Shown one piece after another: positions 10,421 to 23,819 of a stretch of 64,000 nucleotides of DNA. The notes under the pieces were generated by a model. That model was not told the DNA's origin, searched no databases, and saw only the letters and a program-made list of their open reading frames with translations. The stretch is from Pyrrhosoma nymphula (Eukaryota > Arthropoda > Insecta > Odonata > Coenagrionidae): positions 19,008,699-19,072,698 of the forward strand of contig OY754336.1 of the NCBI GenBank assembly GCA_963573305.1, given 5' to 3'. Numbering within the stretch: position 1 is the first letter of the stretch; every line of letters starts with the position of its first letter. The translations under genes and the position numbers were made by a program.

Positions 10421-12030
10421 TAATCAAAACATTTGGGAATATTTATATATATAGCAGTCTCTTGATAGCAAAATATGCTAGGAAAAATAAAAGCTAACAA
10501 TTTTAGAGGAAATCAAGAATTGACAATATATCAGGAAAATTATAAGCTCTGTCAAAATACGTAATTATGAAGGAATTATGCGCTTAGCAGAAAATATGAT
10601 TTAACGGAGAGCTGCTACAAACAAATTTTCGGATCATGATTGCTGACAATGATGAAAATTTATCTTTACGATAGAAGTATGGTTGGAAAATTTAATTTTT
10701 GCTCAGGTGTCACATTAAAAATAACAGAAATCCAATGAACTACCAGCTTACGCTGATGCACACTAGCAAGTGATTCTGGATAATAAGGTTGGTACACACC
10801 AAATCAATCCATTAGAGGTGAACATAAGCACTGAAAATGAATTATCTATTCTACAGTTCAATTTATGCGATAAAAGTTTAAAAAAACACCCTCCAAATTA
10901 AAATTCAATGTTAAAGGTTAAAGCCTCTCAAAATATGTGAAAATTTCAGTGAAAAAAGAATTAAACGGTGCTCATTGAACCGTTATAACCAATTATCAAA
11001 GTAAATTTATAATTGGGTCCGGTATATACGTTAATAATAGGCAGTATTTAACAGATAAAAAAACTATCTCAACAATACTCTCCTCTTTTTGTTCCTATTA
11101 TACAGAGGGATTTAAAAAATATATATTATTAATAAATTTCACCAAATTCTAAATTTTTAATTGAAGTCGAATTCTCACTACGCTGCTATTACAATGAACC
11201 AGAAGCACTCAATTTCATCACATGTAGTAATTCTCAATGAAGAGTTGATGAATAAATCAATAATTCATTTAAGCACCTTGCTCATTGTATAGCTCCTCAA
11301 ACTATCACATCTAATGAAGGTTATTTGAAATATTTTCACATTTTATTATTTTTGTCGCTAGAATAATTGGTGGAGAAAATATTTTAGGGAAATTTATTAT
11401 GAATCTAATATGAAATAGAAATGATCCCTATGGCCAGAATATTTAAGAAACGAGGCTAAAAGGAGGAGTTAGCATACTCTAGAAATGGAAGAAGGAGCAT
11501 TTTTTAGTACTCAATTATATAGCCATCCATTTATAATACGTGTTTCAATTGTTTCTCACGATAGGGTACATTTCGGTCCATCCATGTCGATTATTTGCCC
11601 TTTTTGATGTTAACTTTTATTTCAAATACCTACCTCAAATGCAGAGTGACTGTATTTTGGACATGGACATGAATATACGAAAACTAAATATGATATTATG
11701 ACATGTCTATTCGTTGTCAGAGTATAAATTAGCAAGTGGGATTGATTTTTAACAAAGAGCAAACAAAATATTCACCACCGTTATTTTTTGTTCAATCGAT
11801 TTGATATAACACTCTCCCAGCCCATAACCACTCGTATCCTTAAGCCTTATTCACACAGTAAAGACTACGCACTAAGTCAAGGCTTTAATGCGCATCTCAT
11901 CCCATTAAACAAAAGACGAGACATCGAGAAGAGTTCGGGGAAACTCTTAATAATTTGGCCTGATGTGGTCGATACGGTTGTCTATTAGTCATACATCTGA
12001 CGAGATTGAATGAAGTCACCAATTGGAGTG
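10421..12030. other. AT-rich unassigned stretch
   Basis: Strongly AT-rich sequence without recognisable coding potential. The only frames are short (for example 11788-11988) and look accidental. Confidence 0.5.
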
Positions 12031-13620
12031 AAAAAAAAATCAAGCGAGCAAATGAAACCCGTGTGCTTGCCTATTATCATGGATTTGTCGACTTGGGTCG
12101 CGTAAGCGAACATTGATCGCAATCATTCGATAGGCCATGGCGTTGAGTGACAGGTGGCAAATTGGTGCGTAGCCCGTGAGCAATCTTTTCGCTCGGCCGG
12201 CGATTCCGCCCGCATAAGCGGCGTGCATACGCCTATAAGAGCCGTCCTCGCATTACGGGAAGCAGGATTTTCTCCGGGGGCGCTTGGAGAGCGAATAAAT
12301 GGCATGCACACACCACACCGTGATGGAGAAACGATTCGGCTTTCATCATTCGCTCCGATTCGAGAGAGCGGCTGTGGATTTTGAAGTATATTCCTCCATT
12401 TAAAGTGATTTCACGGACCCGCGGCATCAATCAGCGGCGATTCTATCGAGGGAGGAGGACGTTTAATTTTATCGAGGCTGCGCGGAGCATCCTTTCGTTT
12501 ATTTCGGTGAATTTTTATGAGTGTGTGATGGAGATATTTTATTATACGTTCTAACTCTTTCCACGCTTTATGGGTTCGCAGTCCGCCGGCAGGTAATTGC
12601 TAGGATGCCTTTCATTCAAACCGAATTAAAATATTTTAATAAAAAGTTTTTTTTTAATTAGTGCCGGTTTCCATGGTTCTGCGACGTCAACGCAAGCGAT
12701 TGATTTACTAACGATGCTGTTAATCAGTAATGGGCCATACAAATTGGCGAATATTTGTAAAAATATCTGAAAAATAGCTTTTGATGCCAGTTGGATGGTA
12801 ATGTTGAAAAGTTTTGTTGTTGATTATTCCATTCAGTTGGAGGCTAGCATAGCTGTACTTTTACCAACCACATGATTACCGATCACTGCATTTAGAGGGG
12901 TGGCATATCATTCAAGTGCCTTAAATTACAAAATTATGCGTTTATGTTCACTTCATGCAATTAATGGAATACGATTTGGTGACTATATAATTCATGCGTT
13001 GAAAATTAAAATTCAGAACAAAAGAAATTAACTAGAATTAATTTTTCATACATTTTTGTTAAAATAACTTTATGCCTTTTTAAACTATAATTAGTAGTTT
13101 GCTTAATTAGTTAATAATCCATATCGTTGCAGTGGGATAGAAGATATGATTCAATTTCAGAAGATATATTGACACATTTTTAATGCAATGAAAGAAAAAA
13201 TTTTCGAAAAAGTATTTAAGCATATCATACTTTCGCACAAATAATATGATACATTCAACTCCTGGCCTAAAAAAGAATATATTTCCTCACACCTATATCT
13301 TGAGTGGCAATAGCGTTCTGACCCCACCTTTTCTGTGTAGACACGAAAACATTACACTTCTATGCACGAGTGGACGTCGCTCTTCCACCGCAGATTCACC
13401 TTTCCCTTTCAACAAAAAAACGCCAGCAAAAAGCGATCTCAATTCCGCTCCCACATGCTAACCATGTTTCATGTCCGCGGCCTTAGCTGCCTTCAAATTT
13501 AGCACGGGCTTCGATTAGGTGGCTACAATCGAAAATTTGGGAAATAAAATAAAGCTCGCGAGTATTTTCTATCGCGTGCAACTACAAAAATATTGGAAAA
13601 ACGTGACCCGCGTCAAATTT
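12031..13620. other. Unassigned stretch with a more complex, balanced-composition core
   Basis: 12040-12560 has balanced base composition and high complexity. It contrasts with the AT-rich flanks, but its short frames on both strands show no known domain. It could be a conserved non-coding or regulatory segment; sequence alone does not show this. 12561-13620 is AT rich with nothing recognised. Confidence 0.3.
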
Positions 13621-14480
13621 CGCTCGGAAAGAAATAAAATGGTGGCGGTGAGGGTGGCGGAGGGGGTGGCGGAGTGGAGAGGGTAGGATGAGGGGGTCAG
13701 ACAATCCGCCGAGCGTTCATTAAGCCGCAAGGCCGTAATTAAAACCGCATTTAGTTATATAGGTATTTATTGTCAATGGCGCGTCAACTGTAAAGGCTAT
13801 TAAGCGCTGTTAATTTAGCCGGAGCGTGCCCGCGCACGGCTCTCGTAGAGGGTGCTCACAATCGGACGCCCACACGGCCGGCGTGCACAGGCACGCCAAA
13901 GCGGAACGCCCTCTCGCCCTGAACGGGCACACTGCAAACAATCTATGAGAGACAGAGAGAGAGTCCCTCCAGGCACAAATATTGAAATTTGCGGTCAGGA
14001 AATTGACCAATACATCCGTTCCACTTCCCATTTTTATTTCTCACTCAGGACGCTCCCCTTCCCTCCCCCGCACTTATGCACACATTTTTTTCCTCCCGAG
14101 CATCAGCACCCCCACCCCCTCCTCCCCGCTGGCAACAGCGCACCCTCCCCGGAAAAACCGCAACCCTTTCCATTTTAATAACCCGCCAAATTAATTCCTC
14201 GGGTCCTCCCTATTAAAACATTTATAAAAGAACGACGAATTCGTAATTATAGAGGCGAGAGTGAGAGGTGCCCGGCCCCTCCCACCACCGCACACCGCCA
14301 AACGAAACCTCAAAGCGTCGTCCTATACACACCGCCCAATACTCACTCTGCCTCCCTCCCGCAATCGTAGACTCTTCGCTGCGTCCAATACCTCCCCTCT
14401 TACCCTCCTCTCCTACTCCCGCGTTTGAATCTCCATTCCACCGGTCTCCGCTCCTTCCCGCACCAATTCATTAACGATAG
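13621..14480. repeat. Purine block, complex AT core, then pyrimidine-rich block
   Basis: 13640-13700 is GGTGGCGG-rich. 13715-13830 is a complex segment with several TTTA/TAAT motifs. 14050-14470 is strongly C/T rich with CCTCCC runs. The Pro/Ser-rich open frames at 13852-14178 and 14268-14474 reflect this composition and are not called as genes. Confidence 0.45.
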
Positions 14481-15360
14481 TCACGTAGGCGGGATTGTCG
14501 AGGATTGGGACGTTTGGGGGGGAGGTGAGGTTTGGCAGTGGGCATAAGGGGAGGGGGGTGAGGATGCATGGGTGTCAACTCGTAAAGGTTTGATTCCAGG
14601 AGATTTCGGCCTCAAGTGTAGGAAATTCCTGGAGATTAAGTACTCGCAGCTGCTGCAAGATTTTTCTCTGCCCGTGAAAGAGACCATATTCAATGTTTAT
14701 TGTTGAATAAAAGCAGTTTTAAGAAGCGCAAATCAAATATAGAAACATTATCGACGGAAAAACTTTATTTTACACGACTGAACATCTCTCTTTTATTGAT
14801 TAAACATCATAGGGCTCTGACTTAACTTATTATTACCGTACGCTGAAAACGTACCCCATCCCTGCCGAATTGTTTTTGAAAATTTTATAACAAATACTAC
14901 GGCGAGTAATAAATTTATCAAAAAATGTAAAAATTTGCGAACTACACGCCCCATGTTCCTTGCACTACTGGCGCGATGTGTGCGCCAGGAAGACCTCATT
15001 TCAATAGAATTGTCTCTTTGGAGCGAGCAGCCACACCATATCCTATGAAAAACGGCTTCTGTTTTTGGCAATGATCTCAAAAAGAAGAAGGATAATTAGA
15101 CGCAGATATTTTTATTACTTTATGCATGGGAACTTTTCTTTCAATACATTTTTAGGAGTGATATGTCACTCAAAATATTTTAAGTTTAAAGCATGCTATA
15201 ACTTCCGTTGCCGCTAACAGCGAGATATTTGCCATTTAAATGGTAACATTTACCAATGTGTACCAATCATTTAAACCACGAAATGTTGAGGTAATAAGAA
15301 TATTCTGCGAAAATAATAGCAATTGACTCAAAAAATTACAATTGGTTTGATCAATAGATA
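14481..15360. other. Unassigned stretch
   Basis: A short G-rich piece (14510-14570) precedes AT-rich DNA. The minus-strand frame 14793-15080 shows no recognisable domain. Confidence 0.45.
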
Positions 15361-15733
15361 ATAATGGAGAGAAATTTCATAACTTTTATTTAAATAAAGT
15401 GGGAGTAAAACGATGCCATTTGGAATGCGGGAGATTTAAAGAAATACTGTGTAACTCTGGGAGTTTCCCGGAGAATCCAGTTTTATGGACGAGATGAAGA
15501 AAGAAATACTAGAGTCAGATAGAGATAGAGCACGGAACGTGTAAGAGTCTGTTGGATATTCTCTGACTTTCATCATAACCTACCTCTAACCATTAGATTA
15601 CTCAGACGTTGATGATGAATAATGGAAAACATATTTCATAATTTTATTTCAATGAAGCGGAATGAAAACAACGCAATTCGGAAGGAGAGAGATAATAAAA
15701 TATTATCCAAATCCGGGAGTCTCCCGAAGGATC
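15361..15733 (+). repeat. Pair of diverged direct repeats (about 115 bp each)
   Basis: 15361-15478 and 15620-15733 align along their length. Both run ATAATGGA..., TTTCATAA.TTTTATTT, a purine-rich middle, and then GGGAGT.TCCCG.A..ATCC. The last part is a small palindrome (GGGAGTTTCCC in the first copy, GGGAGTCTCCC in the second). The copies have drifted considerably, so this is an old duplication or two insertions of one unidentified repeat. Confidence 0.55.
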
Positions 15734-16520
15734 CGGTAGGTTTGGCAGCACTTGGTGTGGACCTTGCGAGACCGAGCCTCTGAAGGGTGGAATGGGAGGG
15801 AGGGAGGGGCGAGTTCGGCAGGGGAGAATGACGATGTTGATGAGGACCAAAGCCCTGTTTCTCCCTCTCTCCTTCCAAAGGCAACTCTGCGGTGGCGCTG
15901 GATAGGTTGAGGAAGAAGGGACAGGAGGTGCGGGAAGGAATGACTCCGTAATCAACGGCCGGGAGATCGCCAGGCGCTCCGCGTCAACTCTCGCATGATC
16001 GACCCCGGGAGAGGCAGAGGGCGCCTTCCGTTTTGATCGTCTCCTATCGTCGCTAGAGAGGGTGCGGCCGCCACACGGATGGGGTGCGGCCACCGCCAAC
16101 GGTTGCACGATGCAACGGAGACCACGCCTCGATGGTTGATTGACCTAATGATCGATATTAAAAGGCGCGTGAGCCAACCGAGCCTCCCACGCCCCCTCCA
16201 GCACCCGCCGCACTCACAATTGTGACATCCGCGGCATAAAGAGGGAGTGAGGGATCGCTCCGCGATCGTAAGGTGGTGCGGCAGGGGCTGGGAACGGCGC
16301 TTCGAATGCACAACAAGGACTATGAGAGAGATGAAGGGGGAAATATCAAAATACGCTCCGGATTCGCATTCGTAACAGCCACCCTCGGCAACATTAACAT
16401 CGATGAATACTCATGCGCTTGGTCCTCGTCGACCCCTCATTTCATTTATCGCCCTTTAACTTTCCCCACACTTTCTTTTTTTTTATCTTTTATTTTTTTA
16501 ATTTACCATCCCGGAAACAC
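15734..16520. other. CpG-containing unassigned stretch
   Basis: GC content and CpG frequency rise between about 15740 and 16270. Overlapping minus-strand frames (15644-16108 and 15952-16311) are Arg/Ser/Pro-rich and show no domain. It might be a regulatory or promoter-like region, but nothing specific supports that. Confidence 0.3.
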
Positions 16521-18859
16521 TAACGTTTAGCTCCAGAAGCGTTATAAAGGATAATCAAAAGACCGGATTTTAGTACCCCATCCTCCCTTTACCTACAGTA
16601 AGGAAAGAAAATTCATCATAATTATCTTGGTTTTATATGAATTTAATGGTAGGGCAGGTTCTAATTAAATATATTCCCTCGCAAAGTACTCTCTTAATTT
16701 TGGCAGCGCCATCAAATATTCCCCCCCGCCCCGAGCTCTATCTTGTTAGCTCTTAATACCTTCTATCCCATCCCGCTTAGTGCCGTCCAAATGACCTTCG
16801 GCTCCCTTTCCCTTCTGCTATCGCCTCACATTCTCCCTTCTCACCCTCTCTTCAAAATGCTCTCAATTCTCAGTTAGCTCATCCATTAAATACAATGTAT
16901 TTAGGAAAACTAAAATAAGAGACAAGAAGGTAGTAGACGTATTTCGCTAATGCTTGAGAACAAAATTGGCCAACTAGCCAGCATAAACTCCAATAGGTTC
17001 AATATAATAGAATGCATCTACAAAATAAAGAATGTGAATGAGATGAGACTAAATGTAGGGATGAACATAAAATAGTACCATAGCAAAATCAATGTAAAAT
17101 TGCTGAGAAGATTGTCATAAAGCTGAGAATTTATAAAAATCACAGCTTAGAGATTATCAAATTATGAGTAAAGAAGAAGAAAAATTAATATGGATAAAGA
17201 GGAAGCAAAACGAAGGACGAGGGGGGTTGGAGAAAATAGGATCTGCATTGGATGTTTCGAGAAAGTAGACGGAAATCACTCATGCATGAAAAATAAATAA
17301 CGTAGAGTCTTTCTTTTCTGCTTTCAAAGTAAACAATTATGAGTAATGTGTTATAGAATTCAATTGAATGCCCTAAAAATGACATACCTGTATCAAAGCA
17401 TACAAGGATCTCCTTCTAGATGCGTGAAGCAATAATAGTAGCAGAGGAATTCACGCCATTTGCATTGACAGACTTTGGACAAGCTGCAGAATTTCCTGAT
17501 CGCTTAAATCGCGGTAGAATCATTAGGATTAAAATAAAAATATGAGAAAATTATCTTATAAAAGTCTGCACAACGATTTACACGGGGTTTTATGACATAA
17601 CATCGAGGTGATTTTCCAGCCTTAGCAATAAAGTGAGTTACAGACCTATTTAAAAATGAGTCACAAAACTAAAACCATCACATTTAGACTAAGAAGTATT
17701 CCCGGACTTCTTCAATTCATAAATTATGGGAAAGTGAAATTTCTATTGAAAATATGGCAGTTCCTAGTTTTTGCGGCAGTTGGGAACCGGACCTTATCGT
17801 AGGATGGCAGTGACGATGTTATTCGCACTCAAATTAGTCCAAAATAAATTATCTGCCGTTTCGCGTGGAAAACGTTGTCTAAATGATACATTACTTTCTC
17901 TCAAAAGTTTTATTTTCAACCCCGTTTTTTCCCACAACCCCGTATTAACCCCGTCTTTCACTTCAAACTTCGGAATAAGCTGATAGATTTAATGCGTTTA
18001 TTCACCCACTTTGTCCCGGTTGACTTTCTCTTCTTTTCCAAGCTGGTGGAAACTGTTTTTAGCAATTATTATTTCTTAAATTTATTAAATTTCCTAAAAA
18101 TAAGGTATGCATATGTTGAATTTTCTGCAATTGAACAGCATATAATTGGAACTTAGTAGAACCTTGCACAACAGAGAGAATTCACGATGTGCAGGACCAG
18201 AATATGCACGACCTGACATCCGTTTGGAAAAGGCTTGGCTTCCAAATGTAGCTGGGAGTGCATTTTCAAGTGCACTTCTCAGCTGAAACGGCGTCCGCGC
18301 GATGAGTAAATCAGGACTCCCTTGCGTTTCCCGGTTGGTTTTAAAGAGGCCTTGAGGAGATGAGCGAGTGGGTGATAATGAGTGCACCATGCAGTGTGGC
18401 GTGCGCGCACGAGGGTTTTTGATGACACCATTTCGGAAGGTCTTGATTAAAGAGCAATAGTCATCCAACCGACGCGACAGTGCGATTATGTTCAGTGAGA
18501 TCCAAGGAAAAGAGTCTCCTTAATTATTAAAGATATGTCAGAGGGATATATATCAAAGCTTTGGATACAGATACTTTACGTGTTATTGAATTGCAAGAAT
18601 ATGATGATAACACCTTTAGGCCAAACAAAATCTCCATAAATATATCCATTTCCATCAGTTTAAAATTATCTCAGACGTCATTGCAGCGAAAAGATGGATT
18701 CAAAGAATTCATTCATACGTCGTTCAATCCTAAGATTGGTTGACTGCAGCCCTCAATCCTTCCCTGTATCTAATGATAGCTCCTTTACTCCCTGGTAGTT
18801 GTGTACTTCCCTCTTTATTTGGCCTATGCATTTCTTTGCCTTTTCCTTGGGACTTTTCC
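16521..18859. other. AT-rich unassigned stretch
   Basis: Mostly AT-rich sequence. A more complex segment at 18090-18480 carries a 124-residue minus-strand frame that resembles no family I know. Confidence 0.45.
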
Positions 18860-20060
18860 CTATATTTTTCCAAATAATCTTGTTCTTCTTTTCTGTATAG
18901 TGTTCCATACGTCTTTTCCCGCTCCTTTTCTTCTGTTAACTTCTTTATTTCTTATTTTATCCTTCCATTTGATCTTCAGCATCCTCCTCCAACACCAGGT
19001 TTCGAATGCTTCAAATCTTTTCTGATCTGCTTTCCCAATGACCAATGCTTCCGATCCATAAGGGTGCAACGCTCCACACGATTTTTTTTATGTACTGTTT
19101 CCTTGTTTCTAGTCCTATCGCCTTTGAACGCAGCAGTTGTCTTTTCATTTTGAACTCTCTCTTAGCTTGAGCTATTCTACACAATGATGTCAGTTGTAAC
19201 TCTTCCGTCTCACGTGACGGTGCTTCCGAGGAGGGTGAAGGCACTTGCTCTAATTCATCTCATCTTAAGCGTGACTTCTGTTTCCAGCTTCTCTCTTCAG
19301 CATACCAGGATTTTGGTCTTCTTCTTATTTATTTTCATGTTATATTCTTAAAGAATTGTGTTCAGTGATCTTTGAAGATTATCACGATTTCCTGCGATAT
19401 CGTCTGTGAAGCGGAGCATGTTTATTTCTTCCCCGTTAATCTTAATTCCGTTAACTTCAATTTCATGGGCTTCTTGTATTTCCTCCTTAATGCTTATGTT
19501 GAGCAGTGCAGGTGAGAGGTTTTACCCTTATATAAATCCTTTGTTAATTTTAGCTTCTATTTTTATTCTGCCTCTCATTCGCATTGCGACGAATTGCATC
19601 TTGTATAGCTGGTAGATTATTTTTAGCCGTTGTAATCCATTCTGAAGTTTTCCAACGGCCCGAACATCTTGTTTCACTCAACGTTGTTGAAGACTTGTAG
19701 GTAGGAAGGAAGTAAGTCCATGAATGCCTTTCATTACGTTTTCTTCCAGCGGCCTCGGCTCTATGTTGATTTCTTCGATGTCACGCTTCCATCTATTCCC
19801 AATGCCTTCACCCTCTATCACTATATTCCCGTTTATATTGCTGATATTGTTGCTTTTTGTTTTTCTTTCTCCAAAGTGTCTCTTCACTAGGTTGTATGCT
19901 GTTTCAGTCTTCCCGTTCTTCATGCATTCGTTAGTTTCTTAGCAGCAGTTTTTTACCCAATCCTCCTTTGCCTTCTTGCAATCTCGAATGACTCGATTCC
20001 TGAGCTTTATATCGAGGATTGCCACGGCAGAAACAGTCACTCTACACGGATCCACCCTTG
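18860..20060 (-). pseudogene. Decayed LINE reverse transcriptase (3' two-thirds), minus strand
   Basis: Read on the minus strand from about 20060: a linker (KLRNRVIRDCKKAKEDW), then KNGKTETAYNLVKRHFGERK (about 19920-19860). The reverse-transcriptase active-site region follows (FTDDIA, near 19400) with NMKINKKKTKILV after it. The C-terminal region contains KRQLLRSKAIGLETRKQYIK (about 19140-19080) and RFEAFETWCWRRMLKIKWKD (about 19020-18960). This is the order found in many insect LINEs. Stops and frame changes occur throughout. The endonuclease is missing, so the copy is 5'-truncated. Clade assignment is uncertain. Confidence 0.75.
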
Positions 20061-21399
20061 TTCTCCCCTGGAGCAGAGCTTCCAGCGGCAACCAAGCCAA
20101 CTCGACAGCTCCGTGGAGCATAACCTTCCGTGACAACTAAGTAATTTTGACTGCCCCATGCCTACGCGGCCTCACGCCTTTAGGTACCCCCTGCCTCTCC
20201 TAGCGGTATTATTGCTATCAAAACTCTTGTTCGCAATGCGGTCGCCAATATGGCGGATTTTCGCCAATTACAATATATTACACAATTTCGAAAATAATTT
20301 GCTCATGTCCAACTAAATTGCATGCTAATTGCTTAGATCATATATTTGCGATCATAGAAAAATAGCGGTAATAAAAAATTCGCATTCAAGCACTCATCTA
20401 ATGCAATAGGGCACAGGGAGAACAGTTCAGCACAAGATTGGGGGATCGAGGGAAAAATGAAGATCTCTGTCTCTGAAGTGCGAGAGTTTGGGGAGTATTC
20501 CGTCCTTTCCCCATAACGAGGTGTATTTGTCCTCAATCAATTGCCTTCCGCGCATCAACTTCCATCTTCCCTTTCAGAGGCGTCACCGATGGAGAGCGCT
20601 GCGAAGTTTGTTGAGCCGGGCGAGGGACGATAATGCTTGGCACGACCATCGGCGTAGTGAAAAAGCGATTGAGGACTTTTCCACGCGCTAGTGCTGGGAA
20701 CGGGATTATGGGGGTGGAAGGAACGGAGGGGAGAAATGTGTGGCTCGGGCAAATAAGAGGGAACGCTGGAGAAAAAAACGACGGCTTATTCAGCGCATTT
20801 GACGGAGGAAAGCTTTCACGGCCCTCTCGAATATTAAGCAATGAAATTCAACAAGAACCAATTCAAGAGAATCATGACGTCTGGTAAGATTCCATGATAT
20901 AAAAATTTAAGAATATATAGCCGGAATGTATGAGCCTTAAAAATATGATTTAGGTAGCGCTTCTGAAAGTTTTGGGGACTAAGTGTGGATATTTGCCATT
21001 TAAGTAAGTTTTTTCACACGGCGTTTGCGCGAGGAAAGCTCACTGGGACATTTTTGCACTCCGGAAACATATTTTGGAAAATATCTTCAGCAAAAATAAA
21101 GTAGTTTCCAGTACCTAAAACTAAATTAAAATCACAAAATAGTTCAGCGACAGTGGATTCACCTCCGAAGTGACTGATGCATAATATTTTCTCATACTTA
21201 ATTGAAGAGAAAATAATTTTAAAAATTATGAAATCGCTAATGGCAACATGGCAGGCTAAGAATATTATGGTATGCTTTTAATATACCCATGTACCCTTCA
21301 GATTTCGGTTTAAATCTAACATTCGTAATATAAGCTGTAAACATACGATATATATCGACATCTGAGGGAAAATATTTGGTAATTGATGCGTAAGTTTCT
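20061..21399. other. Unassigned stretch
   Basis: 20061-20215 is a GC-balanced piece next to the LINE 5' boundary and may belong to it or to another repeat. 20530-20800 has overlapping frames on both strands without recognisable content. The rest is AT rich. Confidence 0.4.
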
Positions 21400-21429
21400 T
21401 AGAGACAACAAAAGGAAACATTATTTATT

Positions 21430-22470
21430 TTCTCCACGATGATTGGCAGTCCGTCATCATACATTACTACACGAATTGGTAAATATTATAATTATTCGGA
21501 GCATCTGGATCGAGTTCGTCAAGGAGATTGTCTCTCACTCAAAATTTTCAACTGCGTACTCGAAAAGATACGAAAGAGGCCACCCAACAATGAAATTAGA
21601 TTAGGCAGAGGATCCAAAGTAATTGACTGCCTTGCCTTTACAGATGACATTGTCCTAATAGCACTGGTCTCAGCACCGCCAGAACACAAGTTAAGGCATA
21701 AAGAAGCGAAAAAAAACCACCGGTCTCCAGGTTTCCTTGGAAAAGACAGAACTGATGATTTCTGACCAACATAATCCTTTCCTTTATTAATACCAAACGT
21801 TGCGGTCACTTCAAGTACTCAGGAGGGATAATGTCCTTCGATTCATCCAAAAAAGAAGCCAAATGATATCGAGCCTCAAGTATGGAAACAGACTTTAACC
21901 TCTGTTTATTCACTCATCATTCCAGATCAAGATCATGACAGGCCAAATAACGCCACTGCATGACCGAAAAATTTTCTGAAGCACTTCATGCCACCGAGCG
22001 CTTGGCCGTCACCCACCTTGGAGAGATTCAGAAGATCCCCAATTAAGGAAAGGAATTTTTTTACAAAATTTCCAAATTTCAACGGCGAATATCGACTGAG
22101 ACCAAATTTCAAACCCTACATGGATTTGGACAACTCTCTCGCTTTGAGGAAATACCTCATGTTTTACGGCCACAATTCTAAACTGCATGAGTACAGAGTA
22201 TCTCAGAGATATCCTTGCAACTATACTCCTCCGTGGGCCAATTCTGTGAGAGAGGACCTGGCCGGGGCCTCTTAGGCGATGGTTTAGGAAAGGAAAAAGT
22301 TCAGGACTGTGGCCCATGAGATAAAGGGTCTCACAGAAAAGGGTAGAAAAAGAAATAGTACTGCATGGAAGAAAGAGCGGAAAGCCACTTCAGCAAAAAT
22401 GAAGAAATACTGGGCATAAAGGAAGGCTGATATGTGTTAAACGTGGTCCTAAATGGCTGAAAAAGCATTT
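21430..22470 (+). pseudogene. LINE reverse transcriptase fragment, plus strand
   Basis: RVRQGDCLSLKIFNCVLEKI (about 21510-21570) and CLAFTDDIVLIA (about 21630-21665) are reverse-transcriptase motifs. FKYSGGIM (about 21810) follows with a YL-to-YS change. Downstream come FNGEYRLRPN (about 22078) and KYLMFYGHNSKLHEYRVSQR (about 22150-22210), which match the C-terminal region of insect LINEs. A basic tail follows to about 22470. The 5' half is missing, there are frameshifts, and I recognise no 3' tail. It differs in motif detail from the LINE remnants at 8.5-10.4 and 18.9-20.1 kb and is probably another lineage. Confidence 0.7.
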
Positions 22471-23819
22471 GAGAAATAGGATCAGCCTCTAGTAATATAT
22501 TAAAAAAATTTGTTATGTACCTGTTGTATAAAAATCTCTATATATGTCATTATTAATTATCAATTTATATGTGGTCGATTATAAAACTGCTCTGTGGTAT
22601 ATAGTTGCATAAAAAGAATGCGCTTATGTGAAACTTGGACAATTATACCAATATTAAAAATAGGATCGGCAGCAATAGAAATATGATGTTGTCGTAGAAT
22701 GATGAAGATAAAATGGTTAAACAAAATCAACAATGAAAAGGGTCCGTGAACAGCTGAAAATAAAAGTTATTTGGGGAGGATATTAATTTAAATCCTTGCC
22801 AGCACCTCAGTGGATCGCATTTTTTGAGCAAGAAACGGCTATTCGCACAACTTACCTACCAATATACAATCATGTGGAACTTGCTTCGGGACTAAAAATT
22901 CATCATGGAAAGGAACTTCGATGCATGCTTTAAATTGATTGTTACTTAAAGGAAATTGTCAGAAATATCTGCACCTCCACGCAACTAGATATTTATTTCT
23001 GAAAAGGAATAAAGGAATCATTCAGTTTCTAGAGATGACCGAGCAATACTTGTAAAATACGACAAAAAATCATAGCACGAGCTGAGTATGAAATGGCTGA
23101 TAACTCTGGGTCTTTAATAGAAAATAGTGCCAGGAATAAAAAAAATTTATGGCATCTGAAATTTGTTCTACGAAACTGTAACTAAATCTAATGTGAAAAT
23201 TGAGGTTGGTACGTGAAAAATTGTCATAAATATGCGATTATTGTGTTGTTTCTCAACATTGGACCAAGGATCATAATGCCATCTGAGGCTCATCAATAAA
23301 AATATTTCTCCACCTCTGAGTAGGTATGAATTGAATCGTGAATTTAATGATGAATACTGTGCATGACCTAAGAGCTGTCGAGCTATTGAACTTCCCATCA
23401 ATAAACCTGCCACGATGTCTCCACTTGGATTACTCAGAAAAATCACCGAAATGGCTGTGGAAGCCTCGGTGGAATTGATAACACAGTAAATAAATGGCGC
23501 TTATGATCTTGGCTATTCCTATTTTTTCTACACAGACAAACTAGAAATGCTAAAATGTTGCTGTTGAGTGCACTGTAAACGGGCATGGAAGAGGCACCTA
23601 AAATGACCGGACAACATAGCAGTCAGTTGAAAGTTGCCGTAACGGCTCTTAAAGTTTAGGTTAGGAGGATTCTAAATAGCCTTCACTGGCTGGCAGCATT
23701 GGTAAAATAAGAGCTCCACGATGATTAAGGGAGGACAAAAAGAAGGTTCACCGCACAAATTGCAAGTATTGGAAAATAGACCCTGTGAATGGACACTATT
23801 TTCAGAATATAGAAAAACG
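22471..23819. other. AT-rich unassigned stretch
   Basis: I recognised no gene, RNA or repeat here. Confidence 0.5.
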
